From JAYEIA01 sp964472505 (GTDB lineage Bacteria > Bacteroidota > Bacteroidia > Bacteroidales > JAADGE01): a DNA stretch of 22,443 nucleotides. The stretch covers positions 1 to 22,443 of the forward strand of contig CAYYQW010000065.1 of assembly GCA_964472505.1 (NCBI GenBank), given 5' to 3'. Below are positions 15,138 to 22,443 of this stretch, one piece after another (position 1 is the first letter of the stretch; the number at the start of each line of letters is the position of its first letter). The translations under genes and the position numbers were made by a program. The notes beneath the pieces are model-generated. The model did not search any database, was not told the DNA's origin, and was given only the letters and a program-made list of their open reading frames with translations.

Positions 15138-17202
15138 AATCAACTTTAAACAAATTATTTTTCAATTTTATATCAAAATTTACGGAATCTAATTCAGAAA
15201 TTACGCTATAATCTCTCATTTTTAAACGTTGCTTTGCCGGAATCAGTTTTTTGCTTTTACTGTCGGTCGGAATGTATGCCTCAAAATATAGAGTACTGAA
15301 TAAGCTGCTGTCTTTAAAGCTTTCCGTTTTGAGTTTCAGAGAGTCACTAACAGAGTAGTAGCTGATGCGCGGAAGCATTTGCGGCTTATCTATTTCTACT
15401 ACATAGCATAGCGTTTGGTTCACGGTGTCGGTACCTGTCAGTTTAAGGCGGGTTTTATTATTGAGATAGTTTTGCTCCGGATATGATTGTTTAAGTTCGG
15501 CAAGCATTAAAGAATCTTTTCCCTTCAGTTCGCTGTAGTTTTCGTCTGTTTTTCGGAAGGCTCTGTTTTTTATGAAAAGTTTTGTATCAAACGGCTGCTT
15601 ATTCAGGCTGTCGGATCTATTGAATTTTTTTTGTAAAAACTTGTCTTTTTTCCTGTAAATATGTGTGGTAGTCTCAATGATTTCCTGCTCAAACTCATAG
15701 CGGCTTTTTACCGAAATAAACTCAGAAGAGCTTTTCTCATTGGCTCGGGTTTTGATCAGAAATCGCCGTATAACGTCTTCTGCCGAAAATTTATAGGGTG
15801 TAATTTTGAAATCATTTTCCGAGTCGATATACTGTTTTATTTCGGCCTGTGAGCTGCTGAAGAGAAGTTGGTTATTAAGTAATTTTTCTTTCCCGAAAAC
15901 CGTAACGGTATATTTATCGGATTGCAAATGGCGGGATGCAAAATTTTGCAGGTCGGCGGCACTTATTTGTTGTATTTTCCTTTGATAGTCCGAAAAATAA
16001 TCTGTCGGGAGCCGGTAACGCGCCATGTCTTTTTGCAGAATAATTAAGTTCTTCGGACTTTTAAGGTCGGATTCAAATTTCTTCAGATATCCGGTTTTAA
16101 GTGTCTGAAGCCTTTCCGGAGTGAGTTTCTCTTTGCGCAAGCTCTGCATGAGTTTCGTTATGTTGCTGAGAGCTTTTTCTAAATTTTCGGGCTTAAGAAT
16201 AAGGCCCATGTTATGTTCCAATATATCTTCGTTTATGCGCATTTCCGAAAAACTGTGCAATGCGGTTTCCGATGTGTCGGTGAGGCTGTAGTCCAATAAG
16301 CCAACTTTGTGAGCCGATAGGCTGTAGTTTATAAATTGGTATAGGGCATAATTTTTTTTATCTAATTTAAAATCGCTTTTCGTATAGATGAGATTTAGAT
16401 ATGTATCCGAACTTATGAGTTCTTGGGGACTTTCGTAGAAATAGAGTAGGGAGTGTTCCGGAATTTGTGGTGCGGGAAACTCGTTGGCAGGTATTTGGCC
16501 CGCAGAATCATTATAAAGTGATCGTATCCCTCTATGCAACAAAGTATCTTGAGGCTTGTAAAGAACGAGTATATCTTTTTCGGCATTTTTCAGATAATTA
16601 TTATAATAATTTTCGCAGTCAGCCGCATTGATTTCATTAATGCCTTCTTTGCTCCATGGTTCGCCAAGCGGATGTTTTGAGCCGTAAAAAACCGATGCAT
16701 TTTTGCGTTTTAAAACTTCATAAGGCGGAAGTTTAGGCGGGAAGTTACTCTCAATGATATCTGACTGATAATTACGCTTTCTGAGGTCTGAGAAATTGAG
16801 CGATAAAAATACCGCTTGTAATTGATTAAGAAAGCTATCCGTTCCGGGCAAGGAATCGTATGAAATTCTTACGGCATAAGGCTCCGAAATAGTTTTCAGT
16901 CCAAAAGCCATGCTGTCCGGAATGTTTTTGATATTATCGGCTAAGATTTTCATACATAGCTCATTAATGCCTTTATTCCGGTTCTGAAGATGTTGCGGCG
17001 GTTTAAACCGGATATAAATGTATTGGATGCTTGTTTGTTCAACCGGGCTCAAAATTATGCGGCTCTCATTGCTTATTTCCGTAACTTGTGATTTTGATAT
17101 TTGCTTCAACAGCTCTGTATTTTGGGCGCAGATAGAGTTGTGCTCTGTCAATAAGCCAATTGCAGCCGACAAACAGAACAGCAGTAAAACCTTAAGTTGC
17201 AT
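15136..17202 (-). CDS. Secreted M16-peptidase-like protein, catalytically inactive, with LolA-like tail
   Basis: A 688-residue exported protein with a signal peptide (about 1-27, ending SICAQ). Residues 40-220 follow the outline of an M16B (pitrilysin/processing-peptidase-like) domain, including YGSKHPLGEP (173-182) and INEINAADCENYYNNYL (188-204), which match the conserved HPYG..T...I..I...D...FY.KYY region. A second M16-like half covers about 250-450. The zinc motif HxxEH should lie near 78-87, but the sequence is GINELCMKIL, with neither histidine, so proteolysis is unlikely. The last about 150 residues (CYVVEIDKPQ, then YYSVSDSLKLKTES, FEAYIPTDSK) look like the outer-membrane lipoprotein-sorting (LolA-like) fold, a fusion known among Bacteroidota M16 proteins. 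The start is ATG 17202, one base after the upstream stop; a GTG at 17211 is less likely. Co-transcribed with the MORN_2 gene. Confidence 0.75.
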   Translation of the reverse strand: MQLKVLLLFCLSAAIGLLTEHNSICAQNTELLKQISKSQVTEISNESRIILSPVEQTSIQYIYIRFKPPQHLQNRNKGINELCMKILADNIKNIPDSMAFGLKTISEPYAVRISYDSLPGTDSFLNQLQAVFLSLNFSDLRKRNYQSDIIESNFPPKLPPYEVLKRKNASVFYGSKHPLGEPWSKEGINEINAADCENYYNNYLKNAEKDILVLYKPQDTLLHRGIRSLYNDSAGQIPANEFPAPQIPEHSLLYFYESPQELISSDTYLNLIYTKSDFKLDKKNYALYQFINYSLSAHKVGLLDYSLTDTSETALHSFSEMRINEDILEHNMGLILKPENLEKALSNITKLMQSLRKEKLTPERLQTLKTGYLKKFESDLKSPKNLIILQKDMARYRLPTDYFSDYQRKIQQISAADLQNFASRHLQSDKYTVTVFGKEKLLNNQLLFSSSQAEIKQYIDSENDFKITPYKFSAEDVIRRFLIKTRANEKSSSEFISVKSRYEFEQEIIETTTHIYRKKDKFLQKKFNRSDSLNKQPFDTKLFIKNRAFRKTDENYSELKGKDSLMLAELKQSYPEQNYLNNKTRLKLTGTDTVNQTLCYVVEIDKPQMLPRISYYSVSDSLKLKTESFKDSSLFSTLYFEAYIPTDSKSKKLIPAKQRLKMRDYSVISELDSVNFDIKLKNNLFKVD

Positions 17203-17203
17203 T

Positions 17204-18931
17204 CTACTCACTGTGATGCAGTTTTTCTAATTTGTTGAATTTGTATGTGGCGTCAAAAATTAATTTTCCGTAGTTATCATATTTCTTTTTACGTCCGTGG
17301 AGCAGTCCGCGTTCGTATTCGGTATCTTCAATTAAATTACCGTTGGGGTGCCATATTTTCACTGTTCCGTGCCTAAAGCCGTTAATGAAACTTTCTTCGC
17401 GCAATTTTTTACCGTTTTGATTATATACCATCCATTTCCCGACCTTTTTGTTATTGGCATATTCGCCTTTGATATTCTCTTGGCCGTTTTCATAATAAGT
17501 TTTGTATGCTCCGTTGAGCATTCCGTCGACATATTCTTTTTCGGCCAGTAATTTGTTTTGGCGACTGTATTGCAGGGCTGTTCCGGTTTGTAAGTTGTTT
17601 TTATAATGGTTTATAAACTGTAAACTGCCGTCTTCGTAATAGCCTTTCCATTCGCCTTCGAGCATACCGCTTTCAAACGTTCCGACTTCTTTTAGTTGCC
17701 CGTTTTCATACCACGATTTCCACAGGCCGTTTTCTTTGCCGTTTTTAAACATGCCTTCGTGGTATTTTTGGCCGTTTTCGTAATATACCGTCCATTTTCC
17801 GGTGCGTTTTCCGTTTTCGAAAGTACCGATTTTCCATTTTTTGCTGTCCGGGTACCACCAAGTCCACTCACCCTGCATTTGGCCGTCTTTGTATCGGCCT
17901 TCGTTGCCTTTGGTTGTGTAAATTCGGCCTTGTATTTTATTGGTTTGCATATAGGTCCACAAGCCTTGCATGGTATCTTGCTCAAAGCCGCCGATAATAT
18001 CCGGTTCGCCTCTGGGTTTATGCCATTCTGCCGGGCCTTGTTTCAGGCCTTTTTCAAAATTAATTTCGGATTCCAAATTTCCGTTTTCATAGTAGTATTT
18101 GTGCAGTCCGGTTTTAAGCCCGTTTTTATAATCGCCGGTTTTTTCAATTTTTCCGTTGGGGTACCATACGGTATGGTTTCCGTGTTTTTCGCCTGCTTTG
18201 AGCGTGTATTTTTCTTCGGGTTTTCCGTTTTCATAGTAAAATTCGCAAAGCCCGTTTTCGTAATTTATTACGCTTTGGGTGCTGCCGTCTTTATAAAAGG
18301 TCATCCATTTGCCGATTTTTTCACCTTTACGGTATTTTCCGCTTGAAAAAATTTGTCCGTTTTCATAGCGTTTGATGTGTAAAGAGTCTTTCAGCCCGTT
18401 TTTGTAGAGCCCTTCTTCGCGCACAATTCCGTCAATAACTTTCTCGTAACAGCCTTCACCCTTTTGTATCAAAGTATCGCCGTGTATGGTAATATAGCTC
18501 AGAAGGTATTCGGTATTGTTTTCGTATTTTTTTTTGGTATGAAGTTTTCCGTTTATGTGATAATGTTTCCAAATACTGTCGCGCTTAGCTTCATCATAAT
18601 AGGCTTCCAATTTTTTCTTGCCGTCGCGAAACCATTCTTTATAATAGCCGTCTCTGTTGCCTCTGATTATAAAGCCTTCTGATTTTTTGTTTCCGTTGTC
18701 GTAGTAATAGGTGGTTTTTCCGTTTACGTAACCCATGTAAAACTGGGTTTTCTGAATTAAGTTTCCGTTTTTGTCCCAATATGACCAAACACCGTGTTCT
18801 TTGCCGTCTATCAGTTTGCCCTCGCGTTCAACATTTCCGGATTCGTAATAAAATGTTTTATTTTCTTCCTGAGCTTTTGCAAAAAATGTCAGAAATGAAA
18901 ACAGGATTACTAAAAAATTGTATCTTAGCAT
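17204..18931 (-). CDS. Secreted MORN_2-repeat protein (about 18-20 repeats)
   Basis: A 575-residue exported protein. The signal peptide is residues 1-21 (MLRYNFLVILFSFLTFFAKAQ-type, cut after KAQ). The rest is almost entirely MORN_2 repeats of about 23-24 residues with the pattern YYENG-x-x-x-x-x-G-x-Y-x-NG-x-x-x-G-x-W. Good copies include YENGQIFSSGKYRKGEKIGK, YPNGKIEKTGDYKNGLKTGL and YENGQKYHEGMFKNGKENGL. Such proteins are often auto-named 'toxin-antitoxin system YwqK family antitoxin', but a signal peptide and the repeat ladder do not fit an antitoxin. An extended beta-sheet binding surface in the periplasm or outer membrane is more likely. The frame runs up to 18967, but the promoter box lies there, so ATG 18931 is the start. 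A second MORN_2 gene lies 1 kb away on the other strand. Confidence 0.85.
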   Translation of the reverse strand: MLRYNFLVILFSFLTFFAKAQEENKTFYYESGNVEREGKLIDGKEHGVWSYWDKNGNLIQKTQFYMGYVNGKTTYYYDNGNKKSEGFIIRGNRDGYYKEWFRDGKKKLEAYYDEAKRDSIWKHYHINGKLHTKKKYENNTEYLLSYITIHGDTLIQKGEGCYEKVIDGIVREEGLYKNGLKDSLHIKRYENGQIFSSGKYRKGEKIGKWMTFYKDGSTQSVINYENGLCEFYYENGKPEEKYTLKAGEKHGNHTVWYPNGKIEKTGDYKNGLKTGLHKYYYENGNLESEINFEKGLKQGPAEWHKPRGEPDIIGGFEQDTMQGLWTYMQTNKIQGRIYTTKGNEGRYKDGQMQGEWTWWYPDSKKWKIGTFENGKRTGKWTVYYENGQKYHEGMFKNGKENGLWKSWYENGQLKEVGTFESGMLEGEWKGYYEDGSLQFINHYKNNLQTGTALQYSRQNKLLAEKEYVDGMLNGAYKTYYENGQENIKGEYANNKKVGKWMVYNQNGKKLREESFINGFRHGTVKIWHPNGNLIEDTEYERGLLHGRKKKYDNYGKLIFDATYKFNKLEKLHHSE

Positions 18932-18956
18932 AAGAAATGGGAGTTTTTTGTTTTTG

Positions 18957-18964
18957 CAAATATA
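18957..18964 (-). promoter_or_regulatory. -7 promoter box of the MORN_2-M16 unit
   Basis: On the minus strand TATATTTG, a full TAnnTTTG match, ends 25 nt before the ATG at 18931. No convincing TTTG is seen at -33. It rules out the in-frame start at 18967. Confidence 0.5.
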
Positions 18965-19073
18965 CAACGAAATCTTAAAGCCGTTTGTTTTTAATTTTTC
19001 CGAATATTTGCAGAATAAGGGTTATTTTCCCGCTTTCATGTTATAATTAAGCGATTATTTGTTTATTTCGCAT

Positions 19074-19101
19074 AAGGAATCAAATAGTTTTATTCCTTTT
19101 T
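19074..19101. promoter_or_regulatory. Perfect 7-bp inverted repeat in the divergent promoter region
   Basis: AAGGAAT (19074-19080) and ATTCCTT (19092-19098) are exact reverse complements separated by 11 bases, with extra T to 19101. It lies midway between the divergent MORN_2 and PapD-like genes. It could be an operator or a hairpin; a terminator has no upstream gene to serve on the plus strand. Confidence 0.35.
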
Positions 19102-19183
19102 CGTTAAGAAATTACAAACCTGCTTTATATACAGTGTAAGTAAATAGATTTAGAATATTTTATAACAAATTTTTTTGAAGACA

Positions 19184-20011
19184 ATGAAAATAAGAACTCA
19201 AATTTTTATATTATTATTTCTTTCAATCAGCGGCATTTCGAAAGCGCAGGATTTTGAAATTGCTCCGGTAGAGTTAAACTTTAGACTTGACCCGGGAGAG
19301 AAAGAAGAAAAATTTATCTCCGTAACCAATCATTCCTCTTTTACACAAGAGTTTCAACTTACAAAAGCCGATTATTCCGTAGGGATTGACGGACAAAGAA
19401 ACCTTATGGATGCCGGATCGAGTGAAAACTCTTGTGCCGATTGGATTACATTTGGTGAAGGTTTTTTCTCGCTTGAGCCGAATGAATCGCGAACAATTAG
19501 CATAGGAATGGAAGCTCCCGGAGGTGATTATGCCACGCGCTGGGCTATGGTTTATGTGCAAACGGCTCAAGAGCGTACTGCCTTTGGCGCCGATCAGGGC
19601 GATCTTTCTGCCGGCCTTATGATTTCCGGGCGTATAGGGATTAAAGTGTTTCGTTATCCGGTTAATCCGCCGAAACCGGAATTGAAAATATTTAATTTAC
19701 GAAAGGATGAAGAAGCAGCGGAAGGTGAATTTTTATATACCGTAAACATTGAGAATAGCGGAGCATCTGTTGCAAATTGTAAAATAAGCTTTGTGGCTTT
19801 GAATTTAAAAACGGCTGAGAAAGAAAGCTATAAAGCCGGAAATCTTACTGTTTTGCCCGGCGGCATTCGAGAATTGTCTTTTGAATTGCCCGGTACTTTG
19901 CCCCCCGGAGAATATGTGCTTTCAGCTATTCTTGACTATGGAGATAAGAACGTTTTGGAAGGAACGCGTATGCGAAGCAAAATAATTATTGAAGATGATG
20001 CCAATGAATAA
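19184..20011 (+). CDS. Secreted PapD-like / Ig-fold protein
   Basis: A 275-residue exported protein. Signal peptide: about 1-22 (MKIRTQIFILL..., cut after SKAQ). Residues 23-170 have the layout of a PapD-chaperone/DUF916-like beta-sandwich: FEIAPVELNFRLDPGEKEEK, VTNHS, then CADWITFGEGFFSLEPNES and a DYATRWAMVYVQT strand. Residues 175-270 form a second Ig/CARDB-like domain with VNIENSG and LPPGEYVLSAILDYG. No lipobox cysteine follows the signal peptide. An upstream in-frame TTG at 19175 would add three residues, but ATG 19184 is preferred. Its stop overlaps the next gene's ATG by 8 nt (ATGAATAA), showing translational coupling. It likely acts in the periplasm as a chaperone or scaffold for the MORN_2 protein; that pairing is inferred from gene order only. 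Confidence 0.75.
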   Translation: MKIRTQIFILLFLSISGISKAQDFEIAPVELNFRLDPGEKEEKFISVTNHSSFTQEFQLTKADYSVGIDGQRNLMDAGSSENSCADWITFGEGFFSLEPNESRTISIGMEAPGGDYATRWAMVYVQTAQERTAFGADQGDLSAGLMISGRIGIKVFRYPVNPPKPELKIFNLRKDEEAAEGEFLYTVNIENSGASVANCKISFVALNLKTAEKESYKAGNLTVLPGGIRELSFELPGTLPPGEYVLSAILDYGDKNVLEGTRMRSKIIIEDDANE

Positions 20012-21212
20012 TACGCTTAAGCTCATAGCTCTGTTTTTGGTTTTCGGTATAATGGGAACCAAAGCAGCCTTTGGCCAAATATTGCTCAGAACCTATTATC
20101 CGGAAAATGATTCTTTGATAAAAGAAAAATATTTTGTGCGCATAGAAAACGGGGACAGCTTAAAGCACGGGGAATATTTTTATTATTATGAAAACGGACA
20201 AGTCTATCAGACCGGAGAATATGAAGATTCCAAGATGCAAGGTGTTTGGGAGGTATATTATCCCGACGGACAACTTAAGCTTAACTATACCTATAAAGAT
20301 GATGTGAAAAACGGGCCCTTTGAGTTATATTATCCAAACGGAAATATATACCAAGAAGGCTGCTACAGAAATGACTTGCTGTCTGACACGGTTGATACAT
20401 ACAGTAAAAATGGGGACTTGTCAAATCGCGCGGTTTATTTGAGGGGACGAAAACACGGTGAATATAAAGAATATTATGAGAAAGGAACGCTTGCGCTAAA
20501 AACCCGGTATGTAAACGGAAAACAGTCCGGTAAGTGGTACAAGTACTATGAGACGGGAGAACTGAATTACGAGGGTACGAAAATTCAAAATAATTTTACC
20601 GACAGCTTGTATGTTTATTATAAAAATGCTAACTTTAAGCGGATTTGTTACTATAAAAATAATACACTTGAAGGCCGTTTTTTGGCATATCACCCGGACG
20701 GTAAGCTTATGAAAGAAACAAGTTACCGAAACGGAAAAACCCACGGCAATTATAAAGTGTATTTTGAAGACGGAACCATAGCCGAAACCGGTAATTATAA
20801 GCAAGGAAACCGGATAGATTTATGGACGGCATACTATCCGGGAGAAAACAAACGAAAATATGCCGAAGGAGAATATGTAAACGATCAATATGAAGGCCTT
20901 TGGGAGGTTTGGTATGCAAACGGAAATTTAAAACAGACCGGTTCATACAAAAACGGGCAACCGGAAGGCGAATGGACGTTTTATCACGAAAACGGAAAAT
21001 TTTCAAAAACCGGACAATATGTTAACGGTAAAGAGCATGGTAAATGGTTACGGTATAACCCCAAAGGTGATACTATTGCCGTCTTAAATTATAAAAACGG
21101 GCTTTTGGACGGCAAATCAAAATTTGCAACAGGAAAAGATGACGGAAGTACTAAGTTTGAAGTAAAATACTATGAAAATGGAAAGGAAGTGATTAAAAAT
21201 AATGATGAATAA
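20004..21212 (+). CDS. Secreted MORN_2-repeat protein (about 13 repeats)
   Basis: A 402-residue exported protein that starts inside the stop region of the PapD-like gene. Signal peptide: about 1-27 (MNNTLKLIALFLVFGIMG..., ending AAFGQ). The body is a ladder of MORN_2 repeats of about 23-24 residues, such as YYENGQVYQTGEYEDSKMQG, YANGNLKQTGSYKNGQPEGE and HENGKFSKTGQYVNGKEHGK. It is a paralogue of the 575-residue protein on the opposite strand, sharing the motif but clearly diverged. The upstream TTG at 19989 is unnecessary. A cytoplasmic kinase gene follows after 17 bp. The 'YwqK antitoxin' label should not be used, as there is no toxin gene and the protein is secreted. Ligand unknown. Confidence 0.85.
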   Translation: MNNTLKLIALFLVFGIMGTKAAFGQILLRTYYPENDSLIKEKYFVRIENGDSLKHGEYFYYYENGQVYQTGEYEDSKMQGVWEVYYPDGQLKLNYTYKDDVKNGPFELYYPNGNIYQEGCYRNDLLSDTVDTYSKNGDLSNRAVYLRGRKHGEYKEYYEKGTLALKTRYVNGKQSGKWYKYYETGELNYEGTKIQNNFTDSLYVYYKNANFKRICYYKNNTLEGRFLAYHPDGKLMKETSYRNGKTHGNYKVYFEDGTIAETGNYKQGNRIDLWTAYYPGENKRKYAEGEYVNDQYEGLWEVWYANGNLKQTGSYKNGQPEGEWTFYHENGKFSKTGQYVNGKEHGKWLRYNPKGDTIAVLNYKNGLLDGKSKFATGKDDGSTKFEVKYYENGKEVIKNNDE

Positions 21213-21229
21213 ACCTATTACTCTTTGCT

Positions 21230-22369
21230 ATGAAGAACAACGCTCAGATAGACTTGGCTTATGATTTCATAAAAGAACCTGACCCCGGTTCCTACGAATA
21301 CGTTTATCGGGGAACCTTTAATGAAGGCATTACCAATAATATTTTAAAGCTTACGGAATCTAAATTATCCAGCCGGGAGACAACACGCAGCCTGCGAAAA
21401 CGTATTTCATTTATTATAATTGAGAACTTACAAAATATTTCACGCCATCAGGATATTCCCAACGATGAGAGCATGGCGAGTAATTGTTTATTCGTACTAC
21501 ACATTAATCACAAAGCGGCCAGAGTGCTTACCGGAAATTTCGTAGAAAACAGCAAGAAAGCTGTTCTGCGTGAGAAATTGGATCGAATTGTTTCCATGGA
21601 CGGAGATGAAATGAAAGCGCTCTACAAAGAGATTCTTTGTGATTCGAAAATATCGAAAAAAGGCGGCGCCGGCCTCGGACTTATATCCATGGGTCGGCGA
21701 ACCGGCGGAAACATCCATTATCGATTTGTTGATGTAGATTCAGATCACAGCTTTTTTTATTTGCAAAATGAGCTTTTTATTTCCGATGATGCCGACCCTA
21801 AAGAAGAACAAGCTTTTTTTGAGCAAATGATTGACCATCATCGGCTTTTGGAGAAAGAGAATATTTTGCTGAATTTTCGCGGAGCTTTCGCTTTTGATAA
21901 TGTTGAAGTTTTGTTGCCGGTTATCAATACACAAACAATTGGAGGATACGGGCAGAAACGGCTTATTTATAATATTTCCGTAAATCTTATCCGAAATATA
22001 ATTTTGTATGCAGAGCCTGAAAAAGCAGCCGGGTATTTTCCTGATGAAGAAGAAGCCCGGGAAGAAGCTCCCGGCGTATATACCTTGAGCAAACAAGGCA
22101 ATAATACCGTAATCACTTCCGGCAACTATATTTCAAACGACAAAATTTTAACACTTAAAAATAAGTTGGAATTGATTAATAAAACCGGTACGGAGGGTTT
22201 ATTAAAAATTCGTGACTATTTGAATAATTTTTATCCGGAAGAACATGTGGGCCGCCCCGATATCAGCCTGATTGATATGAAACTGAATAACAGCGACCGA
22301 GAGATTGCTTATAATTTTGTGCAGGTAGATGAAAATCGCTCATTTTTTACCATACAAATTCGTATCTAA
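21230..22369 (+). CDS. SiaB/DUF6272-family kinase, tandem-duplicated with degenerate second half
   Basis: A 379-residue cytoplasmic protein with no signal peptide. Residues 5-185 resemble SiaB-type (DUF6272) kinases, GHKL-fold relatives that phosphorylate a SiaC-like regulator in partner-switching pathways. IIIENLQNISRH (62-73) gives the N-box Glu, Asn and His, and KKGGAGLGLISMGR (143-156) is the G-box. Residues 205-379 repeat the same layout: LLNFRGAFAFDN (213-224) echoes VYRGTFNEGI, VNLIRNIILY (251-260) is the N-box region without the Glu, PDISLIDMKL (343-352) replaces the G-box, and NFVQVDENRSFFTIQIRI matches RFVDVDSDHSFFYLQNEL. The second copy should not bind ATP normally. It follows the MORN_2 gene by 17 bp, so it is probably the last gene of this operon. 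No siaA (phosphatase) or siaC gene is present in the window. Confidence 0.8.
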   Translation: MKNNAQIDLAYDFIKEPDPGSYEYVYRGTFNEGITNNILKLTESKLSSRETTRSLRKRISFIIIENLQNISRHQDIPNDESMASNCLFVLHINHKAARVLTGNFVENSKKAVLREKLDRIVSMDGDEMKALYKEILCDSKISKKGGAGLGLISMGRRTGGNIHYRFVDVDSDHSFFYLQNELFISDDADPKEEQAFFEQMIDHHRLLEKENILLNFRGAFAFDNVEVLLPVINTQTIGGYGQKRLIYNISVNLIRNIILYAEPEKAAGYFPDEEEAREEAPGVYTLSKQGNNTVITSGNYISNDKILTLKNKLELINKTGTEGLLKIRDYLNNFYPEEHVGRPDISLIDMKLNNSDREIAYNFVQVDENRSFFTIQIRI

Positions 22370-22443
22370 AACTAAACCCACCCCTAAGCTACTCTCTATA
22401 CACATCTTTTTTTGTTTAAGATTTGGTATTTTATCAATTTAGC

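Noticed and set aside
17696..18346. Long open frame (216 residues) opposite the MORN_2 gene on the plus strand
   Set aside because: It is a mirror of the repeated codons of the real gene. It is Phe/Val-rich, matches no family, and the minus-strand gene has a signal peptide and a coherent repeat.
17204..21212. Toxin-antitoxin system suggested by YwqK-type naming
   Set aside because: Both proteins carry signal peptides, consist of many repeats and have no neighbouring toxin gene.
21230..22369. Complete SiaABCD-type pathway
   Set aside because: Only the SiaB-like kinase is visible. No SiaA phosphatase, SiaC or SiaD gene is in the window, so the pathway cannot be claimed.

Overview
The window looks like chromosomal DNA of a Bacteroidota (Bacteroidetes) bacterium, probably from a draft or metagenome assembly because a block of exactly 100 N sits at 1637-1736. 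The phylum call rests on three things. First, several genes have the Bacteroidota promoter -7 box TAnnTTTG a few bases before the start codon. Second, the set ileS - cysteine-poor DksA-like gene - lspA, with a long insertion in LspA, is a familiar Bacteroidota arrangement. Third, MORN_2-repeat secreted proteins, an inactive M16-LolA-like fusion and a DUF6272/SiaB-type kinase are all common there. I cannot name the genus.

Left end (1-3050): a solitary AAA ATPase of the DUF4143 type on the minus strand, then a repeat-rich spacer holding 7-bp and 8-bp tandem arrays, an 182-bp-spaced direct repeat and the assembly gap. A Wzm/TagG-like polysaccharide-export permease follows. Its ATPase partner is not visible and may lie in or beyond the gap. 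More copies of the 7-bp unit, in inverse orientation, and a C/G-rich hairpin lie on the other side of the permease.

Centre left (3051-10634): a plus-strand housekeeping operon ileS - DksA-like - lspA with a clear promoter and a clear terminator. It is followed by a separate 906-residue membrane sensor (HAMP, GAF, PAS, C-terminal hemerythrin) that carries no recognisable output domain.

Centre right (10640-15059): a compact minus-strand operon dapD - glycosyltransferase - tsaC - CapD-like nucleotide-sugar dehydratase/epimerase, joining lysine/cell-wall precursor synthesis, tRNA modification and surface polysaccharide synthesis. It converges on the sensor gene with only 5 bp between the stops.

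Right end (15136-22443): two divergent units. On the minus strand a secreted MORN_2-repeat protein is followed by an M16-peptidase-like protein without the catalytic motif and with a LolA-like tail. On the plus strand a secreted PapD-like/Ig-fold protein overlaps a second secreted MORN_2-repeat protein, followed by a tandem-duplicated SiaB/DUF6272-like kinase whose second half is degenerate. This right-hand block, with envelope repeat proteins plus a cytoplasmic switch-type kinase, is the best candidate for an undescribed system. No toxin, defence nuclease, CRISPR array, transposase, tRNA or rRNA was seen.
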